Below are positions 1 through 6,860 of a DNA stretch of 11,166 nucleotides, piece after piece. Under the pieces are notes generated by a model that saw nothing but the letters and a program-made list of their open reading frames with translations, searched no databases and was not told the origin of the DNA. The position numbers and the translations under genes were made by a program. The DNA lies in contig CAMHER010000051.1 of NCBI GenBank assembly GCA_946184215.1, positions 1 to 11,166 on the forward strand, in the 5' to 3' direction. The stretch is from an uncultured Clostridia bacterium. Lineage in GTDB: Bacteria; Bacillota; Clostridia; Oscillospirales; Oscillospiraceae. Numbering within the stretch: position 1 is the first letter of the stretch; every line of letters starts with the position of its first letter.

Positions 1-2
1 GT

Positions 3-26
3 GTTGTTATCGCCATCAACGAGTAA
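3..26 (+). CDS. C-terminal tail of an unidentified upstream gene
   Basis: The third frame reads VVIAINE followed by TAA at 24-26, and a strong terminator follows 12 bases later, as expected for the end of a plus-strand gene. Seven residues cannot identify a family. The hydrophobic VV-I run just before a short polar tail resembles the ends of the two phosphodiester glycosidases in this window (FVVLKEG and IIVLKEG), so a third related gene upstream is possible. That is a guess. Confidence 0.35.
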   Translation, partial: VVIAINE

Positions 27-38
27 TTTTCCGTAAGG

Positions 39-81
39 AAACAAAAAAACACACAGGCTCTGCCTGTGTGTTTTTTTGTTT
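39..81 (+). terminator. Strong intrinsic terminator, symmetrical
   Basis: A perfect 20-bp inverted repeat (39-58 against 62-81) with a three-base loop. The GC-containing part is CACACAGGC/GCCTGTGTG, flanked by A7 on the left and T7 on the right. The right arm gives the U-run for plus-strand transcripts. The left arm does the same for minus-strand transcripts, so it can act in both directions. It separates the gene ending at 26 from the operon starting at 214. Confidence 0.9.
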
Positions 82-107
82 CGTTTACATAAAATAGAGT
101 TCAGCAC

Positions 108-136
108 TTGCCCTGCGTTCCCTTTTATGATAAAAT
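108..136 (+). promoter_or_regulatory. Candidate promoter of the glycosidase operon
   Basis: TTGCCC at 108-113 and TAAAAT at 131-136 are separated by exactly 17 bases, giving a sigma-A-type promoter with a start near 143 and a leader of about 70 nt. An overlapping alternative is CATACAAA at 151-158, which matches 7 of 8 bases of the sporulation sigma-E -10 consensus as I remember it (CATACAnT-like). It has an ATA core at 130-132, 18 bases upstream. The sequence cannot say which is used, or whether both are. Confidence 0.5.
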
Positions 137-166
137 AACAACTTAGTCGTCATACAAAGTTTTTTC

Positions 167-185
167 CCGCGGCTTCCCGCCGCGG
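167..185 (+). other. GC-rich leader hairpin before the operon
   Basis: CCGCGGC (167-173) and GCCGCGG (179-185) form a perfect 7-bp stem with a five-base loop, 14 bases before the Shine-Dalgarno of the first gene. No U-run follows, so it is not a terminator. It may be a leader structure affecting stability or translation, or may be incidental. Confidence 0.4.
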
Positions 186-213
186 TATGGCTTCCTGTAA
201 AGGAGATTGAAGA

Positions 214-1350
214 TTGAGCAACACAGAAATGAAGAACAGAACGGAGAAGCCGGCCGGCCGCGCTTCCTCCGGCAAGAGAAAACGCTCCAACCGTGCGCTT
301 CGCGCGGCAGGGCGCGCCTTGCTCATTTTGCTGGAGACAGTCCTGCTGATTGCCATCGGCCTGTACAGCGTGATGTATGTGCTGGCAAAGGGGCCCTCCG
401 TCACGGCGCGCAACATGTTTGTCTCCTCTGTCAGAGAGACCAGCGCGCTGAAATTTCTTGCCAACATCTACTTCACGCCGGAGGAGATCGCCGAGATCGT
501 TGCCGTGAAACAGACTGATGAATACGCGCCGACGGACACCTCGCTGATCACGATCCGCACGCCCTCCGAAGGGGAAGAGAACCCGGACGGCTGGGTGGAT
601 GCGTTCGGGGTGGTGCACCCTGACGAGGACGGCGACGGCATCATCATCGAGGAGGTCAAGGGACGAGGCTACTCCGGCTATATGATGATCGTTCTTGATC
701 CCTCACGCGTGATCATGGGCAGTATCCCCTCGTCCTACGGCAGAGAGGGTTATACCTTGTCCGAGTATGTCCAGCACTTTGACGGCGTGGCCGGGATCAA
801 TGCCGGAGGCTTCTATGACCCGGGCGGAATGGGCGACGGCAGCATTCCGGACTCGGTCGTTGTGGTAGACGGACAGATCTACTATATGGAATACGGCTGC
901 GGCATAGAAGGCGGAGGCGGGATCGCGGCATTGGACGGAAATCATATCCTGCATGTGGCAAGGTCCATGACACGCCAGGAACTGATCGACAACGACATCC
1001 GCTATGCCGTGTGCTACGGCCCGGTGCTGATTTCCAACGGCGTTTCGGCCAGTCCCGACTCCCTCGCTGTCAGTCTCAACCCGCGCACGGCCATCGGCCA
1101 GTGCGCCGACGGAACGATTCTGATGCTGGTCATTGACGGGCGTCAGGTCGTCAGCATGGGCGCGAAGTATCAGGACCTTGTTGAGATCATGGAGCGCTAT
1201 GGCGCGGTGAACGCGGTCAATCTTGACGGCGGCTCCTCCTCCATGCTCTGGTACCAGGACCGCTATGTCAACAATTCCTCCTCCGTCATCGGAATCCGGG
1301 ATATGCCCACATCCTTTGTCGTCTTGAAGGAGGGCTCCAATAATGGCTAA
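214..1350 (+). CDS. Membrane-anchored phosphodiester glycosidase, copy 1 (NAGPA/DUF2233 type)
   Basis: Predicted extracytoplasmic glycosidase of the family named after the mammalian uncovering enzyme (GlcNAc-1-phosphodiester alpha-N-acetylglucosaminidase), which cleaves sugars from phosphodiesters. Bacterial members are often annotated as exopolysaccharide biosynthesis proteins. A basic N-terminus (KRKR at 21-24) precedes one membrane segment at about 34-56, giving Nin-Cout topology. A stalk follows at 57-110, then an acidic DEDGDG loop at 137-142, then the catalytic domain from about 150 to 372. Family motifs are GINAGGF (194-200), NPRTAIG (289-295), DGRQ (308-311) and NLDGGSSS (336-343). 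The start is TTG at 214 because AAAGGAGA sits seven bases upstream; the next in-frame ATG at 229 has no better SD. First gene of the operon; its end overlaps the next gene by 8 bp. Substrate unknown; a wall teichoic-type or capsular phosphodiester is an inference. Family call confident. Confidence 0.9.
   Translation: MSNTEMKNRTEKPAGRASSGKRKRSNRALRAAGRALLILLETVLLIAIGLYSVMYVLAKGPSVTARNMFVSSVRETSALKFLANIYFTPEEIAEIVAVKQTDEYAPTDTSLITIRTPSEGEENPDGWVDAFGVVHPDEDGDGIIIEEVKGRGYSGYMMIVLDPSRVIMGSIPSSYGREGYTLSEYVQHFDGVAGINAGGFYDPGGMGDGSIPDSVVVVDGQIYYMEYGCGIEGGGGIAALDGNHILHVARSMTRQELIDNDIRYAVCYGPVLISNGVSASPDSLAVSLNPRTAIGQCADGTILMLVIDGRQVVSMGAKYQDLVEIMERYGAVNAVNLDGGSSSMLWYQDRYVNNSSSVIGIRDMPTSFVVLKEGSNNG
1328..1334 (+). 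promoter_or_regulatory. Shine-Dalgarno embedded in glycosidase copy 1
   Basis: AGGAGGG lies in the Lys-Glu-Gly codons near the end of the first glycosidase, eight bases before the ATG of the partner at 1343. The 8-bp gene overlap implies translational coupling. The second cassette has the same arrangement at 3601-3607. Confidence 0.8.
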
Positions 1351-2431
1351 GAGAAGAAAACGCTCATCCCGCAATTTTATTCTGGGCATGCTGGTCTATG
1401 CGCTCCTGTTTGTGGTGTTTCTCTCCATCGGACTGCGCATTTTCTGGGTATCGATCGACAACTTCGAGAAGTCCCAGCCCGTCCATGCCATCGACCGCTA
1501 TATGGAATCGTTTGACCGGGATCATATCCGCGCCCTGTCGGCAGCGTTTGTCTCCACGCTCGACGGCAATCTGCAGAGTGAAGAAGACGCCTACGGGGTG
1601 ATCGAACAGCTGTTTCATGATCTGCACTACTCCAAGAAAAGCGCGGAGAGTACCGATGAGCATCTTGTTTACGCGATCCTGTCCGGGGACCGTCTGCTTG
1701 GCTTCATGTCGCTGGACGCGACAGGGGAGAAGGGAGACGCTTCCTGGCAGGTCACAAGTGAAAGCTTTGATTTCTCGGATCTTCTCAACGAACAGTCGTT
1801 CATTGCGCCTGCGGAGTGGCATATCAGCTGCAACGGCAATGAACTGGGGGACGCGTACATTACAGAGCGCTCTATCCGTTATCCGACAATGGAAGAGGCC
1901 TATGATTACGGCTTTTCCCTCCCGACGCTTGTCAGATATGAGCTGGACCGGTATATCGGCTCGCTGAGCATTTCCGCCACGGACGCGGACGGAAACCCCG
2001 CGGAGCTGAAAGACGATCCGGCGGCCTACACGCTCTCCGACCGCTGCACCGGCGAGCAGCGCGAGCGGCTTACAGACTTTACAACCCGCTTCCTTCCGCT
2101 GTATATCGCCTTCATGTCGAACACCAATCACAATGCTTACGACAACTATGCGCGTGTACATCCCTATCTGCTGCCCGGCAGCGATCTGGAAACCCGTTTT
2201 TACAGCGCGATCGCCGGACAGACCTACAGTCACAGCAAGGGCGATTACCTGCACGACATCGTTGTAAACGGCGTGTTTGATCTCGGCGGCGGCACCTTCC
2301 TGATCGACGTGGATTACAAGGTCGATACGACCGGCAACGCCGGCACGATCGCCAACGACGCCGGCATGCTGATCGTTGCGGAAGATCAGGGAAGCGACGG
2401 CATCTTTGCCAGCGAACTGTTTATCAAATAA
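1343..2431 (+). CDS. Single-pass membrane protein of unknown family, glycosidase partner copy 1
   Basis: A 362-residue protein I cannot assign to a named family. The N-terminus is strongly basic (MAKRRKRSSR), followed by one membrane segment at about 12-36, so the remaining roughly 325 residues should be outside the cytoplasm. It is a paralogue of the gene at 3617-4708. Shared positions include GMxVYA and SIGL in the membrane segment, DNxEKSxP just after it, TLDxNxQSExDAY near 73-85, a DADG near 214-217, and a C-terminal block containing DFTxxFxPLY, SNxNH and AIAGQ. Glycosidase-type catalytic motifs are not evident. It starts inside the end of the glycosidase gene, so the two are probably made together. 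A physical partner, substrate-presenting subunit or scaffold for the glycosidase is an inference from position and topology. Confidence 0.85.
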   Translation: MAKRRKRSSRNFILGMLVYALLFVVFLSIGLRIFWVSIDNFEKSQPVHAIDRYMESFDRDHIRALSAAFVSTLDGNLQSEEDAYGVIEQLFHDLHYSKKSAESTDEHLVYAILSGDRLLGFMSLDATGEKGDASWQVTSESFDFSDLLNEQSFIAPAEWHISCNGNELGDAYITERSIRYPTMEEAYDYGFSLPTLVRYELDRYIGSLSISATDADGNPAELKDDPAAYTLSDRCTGEQRERLTDFTTRFLPLYIAFMSNTNHNAYDNYARVHPYLLPGSDLETRFYSAIAGQTYSHSKGDYLHDIVVNGVFDLGGGTFLIDVDYKVDTTGNAGTIANDAGMLIVAEDQGSDGIFASELFIK

Positions 2432-2504
2432 TTTCAGCCACCCGGCCCTGCTCCCGTGAGGAAGGGGCGGCGAGCTATAGAAAGAACCAAAGGGGACTCT
2501 CTGC

Positions 2505-3620
2505 ATGAACGACAGTGGACAGGAACGGGCGGTCAGCAGTTATTTTGCTGCTGAAAACCAGGAAAAAGAAAGCGCTTGGAGAAAGCTGGGGCGTTTTATC
2601 GCAAAAATGCTTCTGATCCTGCTGGAGACGGTGCTCCTGGCGGCTGTGATCCTGTATGCCGGGATGTACGTGCTGGCCAAAGGCCCCTCTCCGACGATCC
2701 GGAAAATCTTCGTCACCTCCGTACGGGAAACCAGCGCGATCGGCTTTCTGGCAAACCTGTACCTGACTGACGAGGAGATCGCTCAGATCGAAACGGTCAA
2801 GGAAACGGAGGAATACGCGCCGACCGATACGACTCTGTTCACCGAACGGGCCGAGAACAGCGCCGATGCCGCTGCCGGCCCTGTGACCGATGACTGGGGA
2901 CTGACAGATGACGACGGCGACGGCATTGTGATCGTCCCTGTCCACGGCGAGGGGTATGCGGGCTATATGATGGTGGTGCTCGATCCGTCCCGCGTGATCG
3001 TCGGCAGTGTTCCGGCCTCCTATGGCGCGCGGGGATACACGGTGGCACAGTTTGCCGAGCATTTTGACGCGGCCGGCGGCACCAACGCGGGCGGCTTTCT
3101 TGACCCCAATGGGGAAGGAAACGGCAGCATCCCCGATTCGACCGTTGTGTTTGACGGGAAAATCTATTACAGCGGTTTTGGCTGCGGCGACGGTATTGCC
3201 GCGATCGACGGCAATCATATCCTTCACGTGGCGAAAAGCATGAGCGAGGAAGAATTGGTACAGAATGATATCCGCTATGCCGTGTGCTACGGCCCGGTGC
3301 TGATTTCCAACGGCATCCCCGCCGATCCGGAAACGCTGCCCGTCAGCATGAACCCCCGCACCGCGATCGGGCAGCGCTCAGACAAGGCGATGCTGCTGCT
3401 GGTGATCGACGGTCGCCAGGTTTCCAGCATGGGAGCATCCTTCCAGGATGAGGTGGAGATCATGCAGCGCTTCGGCGCGGTGAACGCGGTCAATCTTGAC
3501 GGAGGCTCTTCCTCCATGATGTGGTTTGACGGAGGGTATATCAATAAAACCGCCTCGGTCATCGGCATTCGCCCGGTACCGACCTCCATTATCGTGCTGA
3601 AGGAGGGACAGGGCGCATGA
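2505..3620 (+). CDS. Membrane-anchored phosphodiester glycosidase, copy 2 (NAGPA/DUF2233 type)
   Basis: Second copy of the glycosidase at 214-1350, 371 residues, well over half identical by eye along most of its length. One membrane segment at about 32-55 is followed by the same stalk (YVLAKGPS at 55-62, EYAPTDT at 103-109), a DDDGDG loop at 135-140 and the catalytic domain. Motifs are TNAGGF (193-198), NPRTAIG (283-289), DGRQ (302-305) and NLDGGSSS (330-337), all intact, so both copies should be active. The first 30 residues differ from copy 1 and lack its KRKR cluster. ATG at 2505 follows AAGGGGA with good spacing. The 73-bp gap from the previous gene holds only an imperfect hairpin (about 2445-2468) without a U-run, so readthrough from cassette 1 is likely. 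It overlaps the next gene by 4 bp (ATGA). Confidence 0.9.
   Translation: MNDSGQERAVSSYFAAENQEKESAWRKLGRFIAKMLLILLETVLLAAVILYAGMYVLAKGPSPTIRKIFVTSVRETSAIGFLANLYLTDEEIAQIETVKETEEYAPTDTTLFTERAENSADAAAGPVTDDWGLTDDDGDGIVIVPVHGEGYAGYMMVVLDPSRVIVGSVPASYGARGYTVAQFAEHFDAAGGTNAGGFLDPNGEGNGSIPDSTVVFDGKIYYSGFGCGDGIAAIDGNHILHVAKSMSEEELVQNDIRYAVCYGPVLISNGIPADPETLPVSMNPRTAIGQRSDKAMLLLVIDGRQVSSMGASFQDEVEIMQRFGAVNAVNLDGGSSSMMWFDGGYINKTASVIGIRPVPTSIIVLKEGQGA
3601..3607 (+). promoter_or_regulatory. Shine-Dalgarno embedded in glycosidase copy 2
   Basis: AGGAGGG is formed by the Lys-Glu-Gly codons at the end of the second glycosidase, nine bases before the partner ATG at 3617. It mirrors the first cassette (1328-1334) down to the same eight bases AAGGAGGG. 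Confidence 0.8.
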
Positions 3621-4708
3621 GAAGCAGAAAAGGCGGCAAATGGCTGCGCTTTGTGATCGGGATGATCGTTTATGCGATCATCGTCCTCATCCTCGCGTCG
3701 ATCGGGCTGAAGATGCTGTGGGATTTTGCCGACAACTATGAAAAAAGCCTTCCGGCCTACAAGATCGCGGAGTATATCACAAGCCTGAATGAAAACAAGG
3801 TCAAGAAGCTTTCCATCCCGTTCGTCGACACCCTTGACCACAATGTGCAAAGCGAGGACGATGCTTACGCTGAGATCTGGAAATGCTTTATCGGCGGCGT
3901 GCAGTACCGCCAGAGTGCAAGCGACAACGAGGGCAATCGCGTCAGTTATCTGATCCTGAATAAGGACAATATCCTCGGACAGGTCACGCTGCAGAAGAAC
4001 GAGGGCCAAACGGGTGAGAAGACCTGGTCCGTGGCGGACGAGGCGTATGACTTCTCCTTCCTTATTCGTTCCGAAAGCTTTATCGTACCTGAACACTGGG
4101 TCGTGATGTGCGGACAGAAGCGTCTCGGCGTACAGTACATTACCGACCCGATGATCCCCTATTCTTTCCTCGAAGACTTTTACGGAAAGAGCTTCCCCAT
4201 GCCGCATCTGGCGGAATATACGATCAGCAATTACATCGGCGACCCGCATATTCGCTTCTTTGACGCCGACGGGGAGGAGCAGGCGCGCTTTACCTTCACC
4301 GACGGCAAGGATCAGATGCTTCGCTCCACGGGCAAAGTCTATGAAGATATCAAGGACTTTACCGAGATTTTCGTTCCGCTGTATGTCGATTGCCTGTCCA
4401 ACGTCAATCACGCGCCGCTCATCAACTATCAGCGGATCCAGCCGTATATTGTTCCGGACAGCGAGATCGACCAGCGCCTCAAGGCGGCGATCGCCGGACA
4501 GGTCTTTGCCCAGAGCCAGGGCACCGATCTGAGCGATATCCGCATCCACGAGGTCTTCAACCTCGAAAACGAGTATTATATCGTCGACCTTTCCTATTCG
4601 GTGGACACTTACAGCACACACGGTGTCTCCACAACGGATACAAACATGCAGCTTGCCGTCTACCGTGATGAGGACGTCATCCGCTCACAGATGGTCGTGC
4701 TGTATTGA
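3617..4708 (+). CDS. Single-pass membrane protein of unknown family, glycosidase partner copy 2
   Basis: A 363-residue paralogue of the protein at 1343-2431, almost identical in length. A basic start (MRSRKGGKWLR) precedes one membrane segment at about 11-35, with the rest predicted outside the cell. Conserved with copy 1 are SIGL (28-31), DNxEKSxP (39-46), TLDxNxQSExDAY near 72-84, FIxPxxW, NYIG, a DADG motif, and a C-terminal region with DFTxxFxPLY, SNxNH and AIAGQ. Overall identity is clearly lower than between the two glycosidases. The ATG shares the ATGA of the glycosidase stop, so translational coupling is expected. No catalytic signature is recognised. A family-specific partner of the membrane glycosidase is the simplest reading, but this is inference. 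Confidence 0.85.
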   Translation: MRSRKGGKWLRFVIGMIVYAIIVLILASIGLKMLWDFADNYEKSLPAYKIAEYITSLNENKVKKLSIPFVDTLDHNVQSEDDAYAEIWKCFIGGVQYRQSASDNEGNRVSYLILNKDNILGQVTLQKNEGQTGEKTWSVADEAYDFSFLIRSESFIVPEHWVVMCGQKRLGVQYITDPMIPYSFLEDFYGKSFPMPHLAEYTISNYIGDPHIRFFDADGEEQARFTFTDGKDQMLRSTGKVYEDIKDFTEIFVPLYVDCLSNVNHAPLINYQRIQPYIVPDSEIDQRLKAAIAGQVFAQSQGTDLSDIRIHEVFNLENEYYIVDLSYSVDTYSTHGVSTTDTNMQLAVYRDEDVIRSQMVVLY

Positions 4709-4783
4709 TATCAGCTCTCCCTTATGCGGCAGAAAAGTTCCGATAAGGGAAAAAACAGATTTGTGTTATCTCAGGAGAAAAAA

Positions 4784-5884
4784 ATGGAAAAGCAAGACTC
4801 TTGCCTGAAAAAAGTCGCGGTCATCCTGCCGTCGCTGAACCCGGATCACCGTTTCCTGGAAGTTGCCGAGGGCCTGGTCAACGCGGGCTTTGCGCATATC
4901 GTGGTGGTAGACGACGGCAGCGACGAGGCGCATCGAAAATGGTTTGACGCCGTTCGCACCTATCCCCAATGCCATGTCCTTGTTCATGAGGTGAACAAGG
5001 GCAAGGGCCGCGCGCTCAAGGACGCCATGGCTTATGTCCACGAAAACCTCCCGCAGCTGAGCGGCGTGGTCACGATCGACGGTGACGGCCAGCACCTGCT
5101 GGGCGACATCATCGCCTGCGGCGACAGAATGCTTGCCGAAGGCGACAAGGTCGTGATGGGCTGCCGGGATTTTTCGCTGCCCGACGTCCCGCCCCGCAGC
5201 GTGGCCGGCAACCGCTTCACGGCCGCCATGTTCCGCATCTGCTACGGTATCCGCATCACCGACACGCAGACCGGCCTGCGTGCGATCCCGGCGGCGTATC
5301 TCGAGCGCTTTTCGCAAATCGAGGGCGAACGCTTCGAATATGAGACGAATATGCTTCTGCAGATGAAGCGCATGGGAATCTCTTTCGTCGAGCAGCCGAT
5401 CGAGACGGTCTATGACAAGGAGGAGTATTCCTCCCATTATAACGCGCTGAAGGATTCCTGGCGGATCTTCAAGGTGATGGCGAAGTTTCTCCTCTCCTCC
5501 GGAGCCGCCTTTCTGGTAGACACGGCGATCTTCTATGTCCTGATGAAGCTCTTTGGCGAGCGTATGGGTACCTTTGCGCCTACCTTCTCCCTTGTCGCAG
5601 CGCGTGTGGTATCCTCGTTCGTAAACTTTAACGCGAACAAAACCTTTGTCTTTCAGAACAAGGGAAACTACAAGCGTTCCATGGTTCGTTATTACATACT
5701 CTGCGTGATCCAGCTGATTATCAATGCGGCTCTGACGAACGGTCTTGTGGCCCTTGCCTCCAGGGCAATCGGCCATAGCCTCCCCGCCATTTTGGCAACG
5801 CTGATCCAAATCGCCGTCATGACGGTCCTGTTCTTTATCAGCTACCCGATTCAGCGGGAGTGGGTCTTCTCCGAAAAAAAATAA
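4784..5884 (+). CDS. GT2 glycosyltransferase fused to a GtrA-like membrane domain
   Basis: Predicted to transfer a sugar from a nucleotide donor to polyprenyl phosphate at the inner face of the membrane (DPM1/GtrB-like GT2), with a C-terminal GtrA-type domain commonly proposed to flip the lipid-linked sugar. The GT2 domain spans about 8-225 of 366 residues: VVDDGSDE (41-48) for nucleotide binding, DGDGQH (99-104) for metal/donor binding, QTGLRAIP (162-169) and FEYETNMLLQ (184-193). The GtrA domain spans about 235-362, with four hydrophobic segments, NFNANKTFVF (281-290) and a final REWVFSEKK. ATG at 4784 is chosen because AGGAG lies six bases upstream; the in-frame ATG at 4724 has no SD and falls in an inverted repeat. 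It is 75 bp after the second partner gene with no terminator between, so probably the same operon. The GT-C enzyme that would normally use the lipid-sugar is not in the window. Confidence 0.92.
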   Translation: MEKQDSCLKKVAVILPSLNPDHRFLEVAEGLVNAGFAHIVVVDDGSDEAHRKWFDAVRTYPQCHVLVHEVNKGKGRALKDAMAYVHENLPQLSGVVTIDGDGQHLLGDIIACGDRMLAEGDKVVMGCRDFSLPDVPPRSVAGNRFTAAMFRICYGIRITDTQTGLRAIPAAYLERFSQIEGERFEYETNMLLQMKRMGISFVEQPIETVYDKEEYSSHYNALKDSWRIFKVMAKFLLSSGAAFLVDTAIFYVLMKLFGERMGTFAPTFSLVAARVVSSFVNFNANKTFVFQNKGNYKRSMVRYYILCVIQLIINAALTNGLVALASRAIGHSLPAILATLIQIAVMTVLFFISYPIQREWVFSEKK

Positions 5885-5935
5885 AGCGGTTCCGACCCTG
5901 TATGTGACAGGGAAAGGCCCCTGCGATCAAGCAAG

Positions 5936-5965
5936 AAGGCGCGGCGTTTTCAAACAGCCTTTTTT
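5936..5965 (+). terminator. Weak intrinsic terminator after the glycan operon
   Basis: AAGGC (5936-5940) can pair with GCCTT (5957-5961), with a possible inner GTT/AAC pairing, and a T-run continues to 5965. The stem is short and the loop large, but it sits between convergent genes 50 bp after the stop at 5884. A second, U-less hairpin (CCCTGT/ACAGGG, 5896-5912) lies just before it. Confidence 0.45.
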
Positions 5966-6836
5966 ATCCCCTCACAAGCGCGCAGAACAGCAATCCGAGC
6001 AGCGCAAGATGGACAGGATAGAAAAGGTAGAAGGCGCTGCGCCATTTCCGTCCCAATTTTCCGTTGTACACGGCAAGAGGGATCAGCGCCGCCAGCGCGC
6101 CGCAGAGGTAATACGGGGAAGTACTGTACATGATCAAGCTCCAGAGAGCGGAAAAAACAAGCGGCATCGGCTTTCTGCCGCGCAGGAGATACAGCCCGGT
6201 GATCAGCGCCGCGCCCATCAGACCGTAATCCGCCTGCCGCTGCACGAACCACATTTCCACCGCCAGCGCCGCGGCGCAGACAAGCAGCCCTGGCCATGAA
6301 CGGCCGGGCGAGCGGGCCGCCTCTATGGCCAGCATCAGCGCCAAAGAGAGCGCAAGGGTGTAAAAAATATTCATGTGCGGGGCCAGCAGACAGACGCCGC
6401 CGAGAGTGAGCTGCATCCCGCTGAGCGCAAAAGCCGCCGCAAGAGCGAGCAGAGACGGCGTGAGGCGTCTTTCACAGATAAAGACAAAATAGACCGCCAG
6501 CGGCAGCAGCAGGGGCAGCGTCGCAGCCGCGTCAAAGGAAAAGGCCGCCGGCTGTATGCCCCGGTAGTTTGCCGCTGTAAAAGCCAGCGAAAAAGGAAGC
6601 TGTGAGAGAACAGCGAAGCAGATCAGGCGGGCGAGATATCTCTTCCGGTCATGTGTTTTTTCAAAGCCGTTGACCAGCAGAAAAGCAAAGAGAAGAAACG
6701 CAACCCGTCCTACTCCGCGGCCAATGTGATACAGCGGCGAGGAGAAGGCAAGAAAACCTGCCAGCGCGGATACATAGCACACATGGTCGATGAGCATCGT
6801 CGCGACGGCGAGGATCTTCAGAGCAAAAACACTCAT
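5964..6836 (-). CDS. TraX-family integral membrane protein
   Basis: A 290-residue multi-pass protein with the TraX family signature. The N-terminus is MSVFALKILAVATMLIDHV, with the LK...MLIDH motif (His18). It is followed by RGVGRVAFLLFAFLLVNGF (40-58), a THDRKRYLARL loop (61-71) and SQLPF (78-82). Roughly eight or more hydrophobic segments follow to the end. F-plasmid TraX N-acetylates pilin; chromosomal Firmicute homologues are widespread and generally of unknown acyl acceptor, so acyl transfer to a surface molecule is an inference. Nothing suggests a conjugative element here. ATG at 6836 is chosen because AAGGAG lies about ten bases upstream (6847-6852); an in-frame GTG at 6860 would lie before that SD and add eight unlikely residues. 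It starts 24 bp after the regulator gene on the same strand, so probably co-transcribed. Confidence 0.85.
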   Translation of the reverse strand: MSVFALKILAVATMLIDHVCYVSALAGFLAFSSPLYHIGRGVGRVAFLLFAFLLVNGFEKTHDRKRYLARLICFAVLSQLPFSLAFTAANYRGIQPAAFSFDAAATLPLLLPLAVYFVFICERRLTPSLLALAAAFALSGMQLTLGGVCLLAPHMNIFYTLALSLALMLAIEAARSPGRSWPGLLVCAAALAVEMWFVQRQADYGLMGAALITGLYLLRGRKPMPLVFSALWSLIMYSTSPYYLCGALAALIPLAVYNGKLGRKWRSAFYLFYPVHLALLGLLFCALVRG

Positions 6837-6860
6837 GTCAGATGAGCTCCTTTCCGGCAC

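Larger units (their letters stand above)
214..4708 (+). repeat. Tandem duplication of a two-gene cassette
   Basis: Units 214-2431 and 2505-4708 each encode glycosidase then partner, in the same order, orientation and overlapping arrangement, with nearly equal lengths. Nucleotide identity is patchy. Exact shared tracts include 45 bp (997-1041 and 3270-3314) and 29 bp (1201-1229 and 3474-3502), whereas most of the rest has diverged. This is an old gene duplication rather than a recent DNA repeat. Confidence 0.85.

Noticed and set aside
3287..4621. A 444-codon minus-strand open frame, with similar long ones at 1364-2506, 4766-5809 and 2475-3227
   Set aside because: All are antisense to well-supported plus-strand genes and show no domain; they are shadows of the coding strand.
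4718..4750. Inverted repeat TCCCTTAT/ATAAGGGA as a terminator before the GT2-GtrA gene
   Set aside because: The stem is only 8 bp with a 17-base loop and is followed by an A-run rather than a T-run, so it should not end plus-strand transcription.
4724..4783. Earlier ATG for the GT2-GtrA gene at 4724
   Set aside because: It has no SD and falls inside an inverted repeat, and the added residues are not family-like; ATG at 4784 has AGGAG at good spacing.
5964..6836. TraX gene as a sign of a conjugative plasmid
   Set aside because: TraX-family genes are common on Firmicute chromosomes, and no other transfer, relaxase or integrase gene is present.
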